Positions 1 through 7,110 of a stretch of DNA of 29,427 bases are shown here, piece by piece. Under the pieces are notes generated by a model. It saw only the letters and a program-made list of their open reading frames with translations. It searched no databases and was not told where the DNA came from. Every line of letters begins with the position of its first letter. The first letter of the stretch is position 1. The translations under genes were made by a program, and so were the position numbers. The stretch comes from a virus, in the IMG/VR virus record IMGVR_UViG_3300006919_000286, positions 1 to 29,427 of that record; one strand, given 5' to 3'.

Positions 1-234
1 GGCATGATTGAAACTCGAATTAACAATGGAACTGAAAAAGTATTTAGGATGCTAGAAGATGATACAAAAGAACTTATGGATATTGATAATACCCCTCCTG
101 CTGACGGGATGCAACCTGATGCCAAGGCTGTCATGGGGACCGAAGGAACAACAGATAATCCAACCGGAACCACAGATAGTAACGGTAACAGAGAAAGTCC
201 CATTACGAATCTATCAACCACCTCTACCGGCTGA
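1..234 (+). CDS. 3' end of an unidentified protein (5'-truncated)
   Basis: The reading frame is open from the first base of the window and ends with TGA at 232-234, so the start lies outside. An internal ATG at 4 is available but has no visible ribosome binding site. The first 33 residues are charged and helix-like; the rest is rich in Thr, Gly, Asn and Asp and looks disordered. The last 176 nt overlap the lipoprotein gene that starts at 59 in another frame. Such an overlap is typical of inner/outer spanin pairs, but no transmembrane segment or coiled coil is visible in the part seen here. I do not recognise the family. It could also be the tail of an unrelated upstream protein. Confidence 0.45.
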   Translation, partial: GMIETRINNGTEKVFRMLEDDTKELMDIDNTPPADGMQPDAKAVMGTEGTTDNPTGTTDSNGNRESPITNLSTTSTG

Positions 235-496
235 GATTGACCTTCTCAATGTAAATTTCTTCGTCATCACTGAAGAAAACTTGCAAGAACAAATCAAGAA
301 AATTGAAAAAATGCTTGACGGCAACTTTGTCGTGTTCGCACTCACACCTGATGGTTATGAAAAGATGGCAGAGAACTTCCAAGAGGTTCGCCGTTATGTG
401 AGACAACAAAAAGAACTCATCATTTACTATCGTGAAGCTACAACCGAAACTGAAGGCACCACTGCTGAAGAATGGTTGTCAAACAACAAAGAATAA
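59..496 (+). CDS. Predicted lipoprotein, candidate outer spanin-like
   Basis: The 145-residue protein starts with a lipoprotein signal peptide: a short basic n-region (MIQKN), a hydrophobic core (residues 6-15) and the lipobox LTGC with Cys18 as the lipidation site. The mature part begins with a proline-containing segment (QPEPQ, then YQPPLPAEI), followed by a helix-rich domain that ends with Tyr/Glu-rich residues. Family members occur in marine T4-like phages as uncharacterised proteins (from memory). The start at 59 is preceded by a weak AGGAT/AGAAG sequence. The gene begins inside the preceding frame and overlaps it by 176 nt, as in Rz/Rz1 lysis genes. At 128 mature residues it is longer than a classical Rz1, so the spanin role is an inference only. 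Confidence 0.7.
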   Translation: MIQKNLWILIIPLLLTGCNLMPRLSWGPKEQQIIQPEPQIVTVTEKVPLRIYQPPLPAEIDLLNVNFFVITEENLQEQIKKIEKMLDGNFVVFALTPDGYEKMAENFQEVRRYVRQQKELIIYYREATTETEGTTAEEWLSNNKE

Positions 497-506
497 GATT
501 GATGAT

Positions 507-1085
507 ATGCCAACTACTACTAATATAGACCATGATAAAAAATTTATTTATGTGCATGTGCCTAAATGTGCTGGTAAACTTATAGAGAAATATTTTTTTG
601 GGAAAGAACCAGTAAACGGTTCATCTAATCATCATACTATAGAAAAGATATTATCTTTAGAAGAAAATATCGACGATTATTTTGTTTTTTCAACCGTGAG
701 AAACCCGTGGGATAGAGTTGTGAGTGGGTGGTACGCTGAGAAAAAAAGGAGGTCGATAGATGCTGGTGATTCATTCGAAAATTTTATACTCAATCACCGT
801 TGGAAAGTTTCTAGTGGTGGTAGAGAGTATCATTACTATTTAAAATATCCAGACGGAAGCATCATTGAGAATTTATATAAAGTGGAAGATATTAACACGG
901 AAAAATGTCCTATACAAGAGTTGGGAAAAAAATTTGATATAGAGTTACCCGAAAGATTCGATAAAGTAAATCCAACTCATGAGGAACGTAAACCCTACCA
1001 AGAATACTATACTAAAAAAACCCGTCAAATAGTTTATGACCATTTAGGTTATGAAATAGAACTTTTTAACTATAAGTTCGAATAA
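507..1085 (+). CDS. Sulfotransferase-family protein
   Basis: A 192-residue protein with both PAPS-binding signatures of sulfotransferases. The 5'-phosphosulfate loop is YVHVPKCAGK (residues 15-24). The 3'-phosphate element is VRNPWDRVVSGW (residues 64-75), with the conserved Arg65 and Ser73. This family moves sulfate from PAPS to a hydroxyl group, usually on a carbohydrate. I chose the ATG at 507, which lies after the preceding stop (494-496). A longer frame from a GTG at 432 exists, but it would run through the lipoprotein gene and its added residues do not look like part of the domain. It sits apart from the glycan cassette at 7.7-17.4 kb but fits the same theme of sugar decoration. The substrate is unknown. 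Confidence 0.85.
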   Translation: MPTTTNIDHDKKFIYVHVPKCAGKLIEKYFFGKEPVNGSSNHHTIEKILSLEENIDDYFVFSTVRNPWDRVVSGWYAEKKRRSIDAGDSFENFILNHRWKVSSGGREYHYYLKYPDGSIIENLYKVEDINTEKCPIQELGKKFDIELPERFDKVNPTHEERKPYQEYYTKKTRQIVYDHLGYEIELFNYKFE

Positions 1086-1145
1086 TAATATATAATAGTT
1101 CCACCGATAACAATAACCCCTTGACGAATGAGGAGGCACATTTTT

Positions 1146-3065
1146 ATGCCCAGCAATTTTTTACCCACTAGTTACCAAGAATTTATTCACCTGTCCCGAT
1201 ATTCACGATGGTTACCTGAGAAGGGACGCAGAGAAACGTGGGAAGAAACGATTGCAAGATACTTCGACTTTTTCACTGAACATCTAGAAGAAACTTGTGA
1301 CTATAAATTAACTGACAAACTGCGTAGTGAATTAGAAGAAGCGGTATTGACGCAGAAAGTAATGCCTTCCATGCGTTGTCTTATGACTGCTGGTGAAGCC
1401 CTCAAACGTGAGAATATTGCTGGGTATAATTGTTCTTACATTGCAGTAGATAAACCACACGCATTTGACGAAATCTTGTATGTATTGATGAATGGTACAG
1501 GTGTAGGATTTTCTGTAGAACGTCAATATGTTTCCCAACTTCCCGTAGTCGCAGAAGAGTTTCACAGTACAGACACGACAATTGTTGTAGCCGACTCTAA
1601 ATTGGGTTGGGCGAAAGCGTTGAAAGAATTAATTGGTTTATTATACGCTGGTCAAGTTCCGATGTGGGATCTCAGCAAAGTACGTCCCGCTGGTGCACCT
1701 CTCAAGACGTTTGGTGGTCGTGCATCAGGACCAGAACCGTTGAATCAATTGTTCGAGTTTTGTGTGTCTACGTTTAAGAACGCTGCTGGTCGCAAACTGA
1801 ATTCTGTTGAATGTCACGATATCGTATGTAAGATAGCAGAGATAGTAGTGGTAGGGGGTGTACGTAGAAGTGCTCTCATATCCCTCTCAAACCTCTCAGA
1901 TGACCGTATGAGACACGCTAAAGCAGGTCAGTGGTGGAATGACCATGGCCAACGTGCACTTGCCAATAACTCTGCTTGTTATACAGAAAAACCAGACATC
2001 GGTATCTTTATGGACGAATGGAAAGCCCTCTATGACTCTAAGTCTGGTGAGCGTGGTATCTTCAATCGTCAATCTGCCAATATGATGGCAACAGCCTCAG
2101 GTCGTAGAGAAGTTGGCGATTATGAGTTTGGCACCAACCCTTGTTCTGAAATTATTCTGCGCTCACGTGAATTTTGTAACCTCTCAGAGGTTGTAGTACG
2201 CCCAAGTGACTCATGGGAAGACCTTGAAGAGAAAGTCCGTCTGGCGACGATTCTGGGGACTTTCCAGAGTAGTTTGACTAGTTTTAAGTATATCTCTAGT
2301 GCTTGGAAAAAGAACTGCGAGGAAGAACGTCTGTTGGGTGTTTCGATGACTGGTATCATGGATAATAAACTGACTAACGGTAAAGTGAAAGGATTGGCCG
2401 AAAACTTAGAAAAACTTAAAGAGATTGCGGTTAAGACTAACGCACATATGTCTAAGTTATTGGGTATCAATCAGTCAGTTGCAATCACTTGCGTTAAACC
2501 GTCCGGTACAGTGTCTCAGTTAGTTGATGCAGCGTCAGGTATTCATGCTCGTCACAATCCATATTACATTCGTACAGTACGTGGTGACAAAAAAGATCCG
2601 CTGACTCAGATGATGGTTGATGCTGGGTTCCCTGTAGAAGACGATCAGATGAATCCGTCGCATACTTCAGTATTTTCCTTTCCGGTGAAAGTAGATAAGA
2701 ATGCTGTGTTTCGTACTGACATGTCAGCCATTGAGCAGTTAGAAATGTGGTTGGTCTATCAGAAACATTGGTGTGAACATAAACCATCTATTACTGTGTC
2801 GGTTAAGGAGCATGAGTGGTTAGATGTTGGTGCGTGGGTATACAGTCATTTTGATTATATGAGTGGTGTGTCGTTCTTACCGTTCTCTGAACACACATAT
2901 ACACAAGCTCCGTATCAAGACACAGATGAAACAGGATACAAAACGTTACTTGCACAAATGCCTAAAGATGTAGATTGGAATAAACTCGCAGAATATGAAA
3001 TGTCTGATATGACAGTTGGTGCACAAGAACTTGCTTGTGCTGCAGGATTTTGCGAGATTACATAA
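1146..3065 (+). CDS. nrdJ: Adenosylcobalamin-dependent (class II) ribonucleotide reductase
   Basis: This 639-residue enzyme reduces ribonucleotides to deoxyribonucleotides using coenzyme B12, feeding phage DNA synthesis. Visible family landmarks in order: the N-terminal region with MPSMRCLMTAGEAL and the NCSY cysteine, a GTGVGFSVE loop, GGVRRSALISLSN, the active-site NPCSEI and CNLSE block, KPSGTVSQLVDAASGIHAR, and a C-terminal CAAGFC pair (CxxxxC) that would re-reduce the active site. The pattern fits the monomeric Lactobacillus RTPR-like branch, although it is shorter than the roughly 740-residue prototype; no intein is visible. The ATG at 1146 was chosen over 1128 because AGGAGG lies at 1131-1136, nine bases upstream. 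Oxygen-independent NrdJ is common in marine phages, and it implies that the host makes or imports B12. Confidence 0.93.
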   Translation: MPSNFLPTSYQEFIHLSRYSRWLPEKGRRETWEETIARYFDFFTEHLEETCDYKLTDKLRSELEEAVLTQKVMPSMRCLMTAGEALKRENIAGYNCSYIAVDKPHAFDEILYVLMNGTGVGFSVERQYVSQLPVVAEEFHSTDTTIVVADSKLGWAKALKELIGLLYAGQVPMWDLSKVRPAGAPLKTFGGRASGPEPLNQLFEFCVSTFKNAAGRKLNSVECHDIVCKIAEIVVVGGVRRSALISLSNLSDDRMRHAKAGQWWNDHGQRALANNSACYTEKPDIGIFMDEWKALYDSKSGERGIFNRQSANMMATASGRREVGDYEFGTNPCSEIILRSREFCNLSEVVVRPSDSWEDLEEKVRLATILGTFQSSLTSFKYISSAWKKNCEEERLLGVSMTGIMDNKLTNGKVKGLAENLEKLKEIAVKTNAHMSKLLGINQSVAITCVKPSGTVSQLVDAASGIHARHNPYYIRTVRGDKKDPLTQMMVDAGFPVEDDQMNPSHTSVFSFPVKVDKNAVFRTDMSAIEQLEMWLVYQKHWCEHKPSITVSVKEHEWLDVGAWVYSHFDYMSGVSFLPFSEHTYTQAPYQDTDETGYKTLLAQMPKDVDWNKLAEYEMSDMTVGAQELACAAGFCEIT

Positions 3066-3206
3066 ATGGAAGAGTATAACTATACGTTAGAATGTCCATC
3101 GTGTGAATGTGTCTGTGAGCTAAAAGTTTTTGACGAAGACGAACTTCCCTGTAATTGTCCTATGTGCGGGGAAGATGTCAACGAAGAGTGGACGATAGCA
3201 GACTGA
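3066..3206 (+). CDS. Cys-rich 46-residue protein, zinc-ribbon-like
   Basis: The start codon directly follows the nrdJ stop (TAA then ATG), so the two are almost certainly co-translated. The protein is acidic and has seven cysteines: CPSCECVC (residues 10-17) and CNCPMCG (residues 29-35). Two CPxC knuckles suggest one zinc ribbon with spare cysteines. I do not recognise a named family. The tight coupling to ribonucleotide reductase makes a redox or metal-related helper role conceivable, but nothing in the sequence proves it. It could also be a small transcription or translation modulator. Confidence 0.7.
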   Translation: MEEYNYTLECPSCECVCELKVFDEDELPCNCPMCGEDVNEEWTIAD

Positions 3207-3218
3207 CTATATAATGCC

Positions 3219-3635
3219 ATGACTTGGTATTATGAAAACAAAATATATGAGCCCAACGAAGAGGATTTACGTTCTCTCGTTGGGTTTGTTTATTGTATCG
3301 AAGAAAAAACTACTGGTATGAAGTATATCGGTAAAAAGTTTTTTTGGAGGTCTAAGATACTCCCCGTAACAAAAACCCGTAAGAGACGTAAGAAAACCCT
3401 TGTAGAGAGTGATTGGCGTAACTACTTTGGATCAAACGAAGTTTTAAAAGAACGTGTTATTGAGAACGGAGAAAACATATATAATAGAGTAATATTAAAA
3501 TTATGTAAGACAAAGGGCGACTGTTCTTATTACGAAGCTAAACTTCAATTTGAATATGACGTTCTATTAGATGATAAATACTATAATAGTTTTATAGGTT
3601 GTAAAATACATTCTAAGCACTTAACTCATGATTAA
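3219..3635 (+). CDS. GIY-YIG-like nuclease-fold protein
   Basis: A 138-residue protein with GFVYCIEEKTTGMKYIGKK at about residues 22-40. This fits the GIY-YIG core: a GxVY strand, a loop, then YIGKK. A basic stretch (KTRKRRKK) and a SDWRNYFGSN segment follow. GIY-YIG enzymes cut DNA and include phage homing and repair nucleases. The usual downstream catalytic Arg and Glu cannot be assigned with certainty, so activity is uncertain. The ribosome binding site is weak. It overlaps the following kinase gene by 8 nt. Similar proteins occur in marine T4-like phages; this one may be a free-standing endonuclease or a degenerate relative. Confidence 0.65.
   Translation: MTWYYENKIYEPNEEDLRSLVGFVYCIEEKTTGMKYIGKKFFWRSKILPVTKTRKRRKKTLVESDWRNYFGSNEVLKERVIENGENIYNRVILKLCKTKGDCSYYEAKLQFEYDVLLDDKYYNSFIGCKIHSKHLTHD
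3573..3580 (+). promoter_or_regulatory. Possible T4-type late promoter (GATAAATA)
   Basis: GATAAATA differs at one position from the T4 late promoter TATAAATA and lies 48 nt upstream of the P-loop kinase start. Late expression would suit a packaged protein. In AT-rich DNA such a match can arise by chance. Confidence 0.25.
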
Positions 3636-4293
3636 TTTTAAACAGTTTATCTCAGAAGGGGTCAACGACCCCGCAATCTTCAAAGCAATCTTCCTCGCAG
3701 GCGGGCCCGGTTCGGGCAAATCTTTTATCGTTGGTCAGACCGCACTCACGGCATTGGGTATGCGTGTAGTGAACTCCGACGATGCCTTCGAGAATGCTAT
3801 GAAGAAGGCTGGTATGGAAATGAACCCCGAAAATATTTTCTCTGTCAAAGGTCAAGAAATGCGTGGCCGGGCAAAAACACTCACTGGTAAAAAACAAGAA
3901 CTCTATCTTAAAGGTCGTTTAGGTATCGTCATTGATGGTACTGGTAGAGAGTATGATAAAATCAAAAGACAGTCTATAGAGTTACAGAGACTTGGTTATG
4001 ATACCGCAATGATATTCGTCAACACCGATAGAGAAACCGCCTTGGCGCGCAATAGGGCGCGTACTAGGTCCCTTCCTGATGATGAAGTATCAAAAATGTG
4101 GCAGGCAGTACAGAACAATATCGGTAAATTCCAAGGGCATTTTGGTAGAAATTTCATCGTCCTAGATAATAGTGATGGTGCGAATTGGAAGGCGGGTACA
4201 CAACAAGGGTATAAGTGGGCTAGAAAGTTCACCGAGAAGGAACCAACTAAACCCGTGGCCAAAAAATGGATTGCGAGAGAGAAATCTAAATAA
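3628..4293 (+). CDS. P-loop kinase-like protein with a capsid-targeting-like N-terminus
   Basis: A 221-residue protein with a Walker A motif GGPGSGKS (residues 25-32), a VVNSDDAFE segment and GIVIDGTGRE as a likely Walker B-type strand, followed by an Arg-rich lid (ALARNRARTRSLPDDEV). This layout matches small-molecule or nucleotide kinases and the zeta-toxin-like group. The first ten residues, MINFKQFISE, resemble the T4 capsid-targeting sequence MKTYQEFIAE. ISE|G also fits the (I/L)xE cleavage rule of the T4 prohead protease. The protein could therefore be packed into the head, trimmed and delivered with the DNA; this is an inference. A near-late promoter lies upstream (3573). The substrate is unknown. 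Confidence 0.8.
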   Translation: MINFKQFISEGVNDPAIFKAIFLAGGPGSGKSFIVGQTALTALGMRVVNSDDAFENAMKKAGMEMNPENIFSVKGQEMRGRAKTLTGKKQELYLKGRLGIVIDGTGREYDKIKRQSIELQRLGYDTAMIFVNTDRETALARNRARTRSLPDDEVSKMWQAVQNNIGKFQGHFGRNFIVLDNSDGANWKAGTQQGYKWARKFTEKEPTKPVAKKWIAREKSK

Positions 4294-4294
4294 C

Positions 4295-4323
4295 TTGACA
4301 AGTACGTTTATTATGTGTATAAT
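4295..4323 (+). promoter_or_regulatory. Consensus sigma70-type promoter
   Basis: TTGACA at 4295-4300 and TATAAT at 4318-4323 are separated by exactly 17 bp, a perfect match to the bacterial housekeeping promoter. It lies just after the kinase stop codon and 30 bp before the DUF6433 gene. It probably drives early expression of the block through phoH and lysozyme by unmodified host polymerase. Confidence 0.85.
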
Positions 4324-4352
4324 GAAGCTTAGCGCGACGGGGATAATAGTAT

Positions 4353-4790
4353 ATGGCTATTAGCATGAAAAAATTAGAAGTGTTTGAGATACTAGATAAG
4401 GTATCTTCTGCTAAAACACGTAAAGATAAAATCGATATTCTGCAAAAAAATAATATTATGCCTATAAGAGATGTTCTTAGAGGCACCTTTGATCCAAATA
4501 TTCAATGGAACCTTCCTTCAGGAGATGTACCTTACACTCCAAATAAAGAAGAATCATATCCTTCTACTTTACTCAAACAACACATGAAATTCAAGTATTT
4601 TGTGAGAGGTTTGCGAGAGAGTGAAAATCTTAATTCTATTAAAAGAGAAAAAATGTTCATTGAAATTTGCGAATCGGTACACCCAGAAGATGCTAGAATA
4701 CTAGTATCTATGATAAACAAAAAACCACCTGTGAAAGGATTAACAGAAAAATTAGTAAAGGAGGCTTACCCAGATTTAATCCCGACTTGA
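4353..4790 (+). CDS. DUF6433-family protein of T4-like phages
   Basis: A 145-residue protein of unknown function. The N-terminus (KKLEVFEILDKVSSAKTRKD), the RDVLRGTFDPNIQW block and the PYTPNKEESYPSTL block match what I know as DUF6433, widespread in T4-like cyanophages. The ATG at 4353 has GGGGA about ten bases upstream; a second ATG at 4365 is possible. It is the first gene behind the strong promoter at 4295, so it should be expressed early. No catalytic motif is visible. Confidence 0.8.
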   Translation: MAISMKKLEVFEILDKVSSAKTRKDKIDILQKNNIMPIRDVLRGTFDPNIQWNLPSGDVPYTPNKEESYPSTLLKQHMKFKYFVRGLRESENLNSIKREKMFIEICESVHPEDARILVSMINKKPPVKGLTEKLVKEAYPDLIPT

Positions 4791-4827
4791 TTATGATTCC
4801 CACTAACTAGAACAGGAGAGTTTGCCT

Positions 4828-4986
4828 ATGGTAGCAAATCAAATTGAAAGACTAAAAAAAGATTCTAGAGAACTTGGACATTATATCCATAAGTTAAATA
4901 AAAAAGGGAAATCGGAGGCAGCATACAGAATGCAAAAGAAACAAGCATTCTTAGAAGCTGCTATACAACAAGTTATAAGGGGGTGA
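4828..4986 (+). CDS. Small basic helical protein (52 aa)
   Basis: It starts at an ATG eight bases after AGGAGAG (4813-4819). The protein is mostly charged helix (NQIERLKKDSRELG, then YRMQKKQAFLEAAIQQV) with no cysteines and no membrane segment. Similar short proteins sit after the DUF6433 gene in marine T4-like phages (from memory). Function unknown; the heptad-like pattern would allow dimerisation. Confidence 0.65.
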   Translation: MVANQIERLKKDSRELGHYIHKLNKKGKSEAAYRMQKKQAFLEAAIQQVIRG

Positions 4987-4998
4987 TCCTAATCTAAC

Positions 4999-5020
4999 GG
5001 GCACTCTTAACGGAGTGCCC
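4999..5020 (+). other. Intercistronic hairpin
   Basis: GGGCACTC (4999-5006) and GAGTGCCC (5013-5020) form a perfect 8-bp stem with a six-base loop, 16 nt before the next start codon. No T-run follows, so it is unlikely to be an intrinsic terminator. It may stabilise or separate the messages on either side. Confidence 0.6.
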
Positions 5021-5036
5021 AATAGGAAATTTATAT

Positions 5037-5270
5037 ATGCCAACATATGATATGAAAAATGTGAAGACTGGAGAAGTCAAAGAAATGTTTTTGAAAATCT
5101 CTGAAAAAGAAACTATGGTTAAATCAGGTGAATGGATACAAGTACATCTCGAACCAATGAAAATTGTTCGGACTACAACATCAACTTTATCCAAAACTTC
5201 TGATGGATGGAGAGACCACCTGAAAGCCATCAAAAAAAGTTCCGGTAAAAGCAATACCATTAAAACATGA
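5037..5270 (+). CDS. FmdB-like small protein without zinc ligands
   Basis: A 77-residue protein beginning MPTYDMKNVKTGEVKE. It resembles the FmdB/CxxC regulatory family start (MPxYxY...) but has no cysteine at all, so it cannot bind zinc as the family does. The C-terminus is basic and Ser/Thr/Lys-rich. Its stop overlaps the phoH start (ATGA), so it is translationally coupled to phoH. Marine T4-like phages carry the same small gene beside phoH (from memory). Role unknown. Confidence 0.65.
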   Translation: MPTYDMKNVKTGEVKEMFLKISEKETMVKSGEWIQVHLEPMKIVRTTTSTLSKTSDGWRDHLKAIKKSSGKSNTIKT

Positions 5271-5962
5271 AACAATATAAACAAACGGAACAAATGAATA
5301 TTCGTTTGGATAATCTAGTAACGGTTGATCCAATCACAGACAAACAGAGAGAGGTCTTTCAAGCTTGGAGAGACGGAGATCATCTTGCACTCACAGGAAC
5401 AGCTGGAACAGGCAAAACTTTTCTTGCACTGTATCTCGCCCTCGAAGAGGTTATGAACAAATCCACACCTTACGATAAAGTTCAAATCATTCGCAGCGTT
5501 GTCCCTACACGAGAAGTCGGGTATTTGCCAGGCACACTAGAAGACAAACTCAACGCATTTACCGGGCCTTATCGTGCAATATGTACGGAATTATTTAATG
5601 ATGTGAAAGCATATGAGAAATTAACTCATAACGGATACATTGCATTTGATTCAACCTCATACATTCGTGGTGTTACATATGATAACTGTATCATTGTTGT
5701 GGATGAAATGCAGAATCTAAACTTTCATGAACTAGATTCTGTAATTACAAGGATTGGTCAAGCCACTAAAATTATTTTCTGTGGCGACTATCACCAATCT
5801 GATTTTAAACAAGAGAAAGACAAACAAGGCGTAAATACATTCTTAGAAATACTTGACAATATGCGGCATTTCAGTATAATATCATTTGGATGGGAAGATA
5901 TTGTCCGTAGTGATTTTGTACGTGACTATATAATGACTAAAGAATGGATGGGAATAAAATAA
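5267..5962 (+). CDS. phoH: PhoH-like P-loop ATPase
   Basis: A 231-residue protein with Walker A GTAGTGKT (residues 44-51), the PhoH-typical RSVVPTREVGYLPG block (77-90), Walker B IIVVDEMQN with Asp147-Glu148, and a sensor-type CGDYHQSD. PhoH proteins are RNA/DNA-associated NTPases of the superfamily 1-helicase-like fold. In phages they are common marine marker genes, but their task in infection is not settled. Length is normal for phage PhoH. The start overlaps the previous stop by four bases, and its own stop overlaps the next start by one base. There is no visible Pho box, so phosphate control is not indicated here. Confidence 0.93.
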   Translation: MKQYKQTEQMNIRLDNLVTVDPITDKQREVFQAWRDGDHLALTGTAGTGKTFLALYLALEEVMNKSTPYDKVQIIRSVVPTREVGYLPGTLEDKLNAFTGPYRAICTELFNDVKAYEKLTHNGYIAFDSTSYIRGVTYDNCIIVVDEMQNLNFHELDSVITRIGQATKIIFCGDYHQSDFKQEKDKQGVNTFLEILDNMRHFSIISFGWEDIVRSDFVRDYIMTKEWMGIK

Positions 5963-6201
5963 TGGAACACATTTCAAAAGCAATGAGAAGTTACCTTGAA
6001 GGTCGTTTACAATATCATATCGCGAACTGGAACATCTTCGTAAAGAATCCAGTAGGTGTTGCTGAACACGGCGACTTTATGCAGACACTAGAAAATGAAT
6101 TGGACGCTATTGCAAAGTATAAAGAATTGATTGATGCTTTGGATTATGTCAATGGAACACCAGGCAATTTACCAAACATTTTAACTGAGGGTGATAAGTG
6201 A
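5962..6201 (+). CDS. Conserved small protein of unknown function (79 aa)
   Basis: The start ATG shares a base with the phoH stop (TAATG), so translation is coupled. The protein is helical and acidic with aromatic residues (LEGRLQYHIANWNIFVKNPVGVAEH, split by a Pro-Val-Gly turn) and a second helix (FMQTLENELDAIAKYKELIDAL). No motif is recognised. The longer frame from 5944 lies wholly inside phoH and is not preferred. Confidence 0.65.
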   Translation: MEHISKAMRSYLEGRLQYHIANWNIFVKNPVGVAEHGDFMQTLENELDAIAKYKELIDALDYVNGTPGNLPNILTEGDK

Positions 6202-6365
6202 ACTATGTGAGTCTGGATAGTTTCACTAATGATGACGATTTGATTACTGAGGTTAGAAGAGTTTTTCCTCAATGTCCGAATCCAAATCAATACCCAAAGG
6301 TCTTTGATTGGCATTGTAGATTATATATATTTTACCAACGTAGAAAACAAAGGTACGGAAAATGA
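6198..6365 (+). CDS. Small basic protein of unknown function (55 aa), GTG start
   Basis: It starts at GTG 6198, with GAGG seven bases upstream, overlapping the previous stop by four bases; its stop overlaps the lysozyme start by four bases. The N-terminal half is acidic (SFTNDDDLITEV). The C-terminal half is aromatic and basic (FPQCPNPNQYPKVFDWH, then YQRRKQRYGK). The perfect start/stop overlaps on both sides support it as a real gene. I do not recognise the family. Confidence 0.6.
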   Translation: MNYVSLDSFTNDDDLITEVRRVFPQCPNPNQYPKVFDWHCRLYIFYQRRKQRYGK

Positions 6366-6802
6366 ACAGAGAAGAGGTATTCGAAACACTTAAGATTGAT
6401 GAAGGTGTAGAATATAAAGTATACGCTGACCATCTTGGTCTTCATACATTTGGCGTAGGCCATTTAATCATTGAGAGTGATCCAGAATGGGGTGCACCGT
6501 TTGAAACTTCGGTGTCAGAGGAACGTGTGTGGGAAGCATTTGAAAAAGATTTGGATGTTGCTATTTCGGAATGTAAAGTTCTCTTTGAAACTTTTGATGA
6601 CTTTCCCGAAGAAGCACAACAAGTTATTGTCAACATGATGTTCAACATGGGCCGCCCCCGTTTGTCTGGTTTCAAGAAATTCTGTGCAGCAGCTAATGAA
6701 GGTGACTGGAAGACTGCCGCAGTAGAAGGACGTGATTCAAAATGGTACCGTCAAGTAACTAACAGAGCAGAACGACTGATGAGTCGATTGGAGGCAATCT
6801 AA
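6362..6802 (+). CDS. T4-type lysozyme (endolysin, GH24)
   Basis: A 146-residue glycoside hydrolase that would cut peptidoglycan at the end of infection. It aligns with T4 lysozyme: LKIDEGVEYKVYADHLGLHTFGVGHL corresponds to the T4 catalytic region (here split at the active-site loop). Glu14, Asp23 and Thr29 occupy the positions of T4 Glu11, Asp20 and Thr26. The later VIVNMMFNMG and SKWYRQVTNRAERLM blocks match the conserved C-terminal lobe. There is no signal peptide, so release to the periplasm would need a holin. The small membrane protein that follows directly is the nearest candidate. Confidence 0.92.
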   Translation: MNREEVFETLKIDEGVEYKVYADHLGLHTFGVGHLIIESDPEWGAPFETSVSEERVWEAFEKDLDVAISECKVLFETFDDFPEEAQQVIVNMMFNMGRPRLSGFKKFCAAANEGDWKTAAVEGRDSKWYRQVTNRAERLMSRLEAI

Positions 6803-6963
6803 TGAAATACATAGGAAAATTATTAGGTGAAAGAACCACACTTGATGGAATAATGTTGATTGGTGTTTGTGGTACGTTTATCCTTTTTGGTGGCATTGCG
6901 AAATTGTTGGCCTGGGCCGGCTTGGCATACGGCATTTGGACTCTTCTAAAAACTGAGAATTAA
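6802..6963 (+). CDS. Small two-helix membrane protein, holin candidate
   Basis: A 53-residue protein whose ATG shares one base with the lysozyme stop. After a basic start (MKYIGKLLGERTTLDG), residues 17-33 and 35-50 are hydrophobic and Gly-rich (IMLIGVCGTFILFGGIA, then LLAWAGLAYGIWTLL), probably forming two membrane helices with a short turn. Size, membrane character and position beside the endolysin fit a class II or pinholin-type protein. Holins share little sequence, so this is an inference. It could instead be an unrelated small inner-membrane protein. Confidence 0.6.
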   Translation: MKYIGKLLGERTTLDGIMLIGVCGTFILFGGIAKLLAWAGLAYGIWTLLKTEN

Positions 6964-6966
6964 GTC

Positions 6967-7110
6967 ATGGCAAAATCCCCTAATGTTAGTTTAACAAGAC
7001 CTGAGAAAAAACCAAAGGGAACTTCAATTGGTAGTGGTCATTTTAAACGAGCTTCATTAAACAAAAAGAAAAAAGCATCTTTCAAAAAATATAGAGGACA
7101 AGGAAGATAA
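6967..7110 (+). CDS. Small basic protein (47 aa) of marine T4-like phages
   Basis: The protein is strongly basic: MAKSPNVSLTRPEKKPKG, then GTSIGSGHFKRASLNKKKK and a C-terminal FKKYRGQGR. I know this pattern (MAKSPN...KYRGQGR) from cyanophages as a conserved hypothetical protein. No fold can be assigned; nucleic-acid binding would suit the charge. It overlaps the next gene by one base. Confidence 0.65.
   Translation: MAKSPNVSLTRPEKKPKGTSIGSGHFKRASLNKKKKASFKKYRGQGR

Noticed and set aside
432-506. Upstream extension of the sulfotransferase from GTG 432
   Set aside because: It lies inside the lipoprotein gene, and the sulfotransferase fold begins after the ATG at 507.
4999-5020. The strong hairpin as an intrinsic terminator
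   Set aside because: No T-run follows on either strand, and phoH and later genes lie close downstream without another clear promoter.
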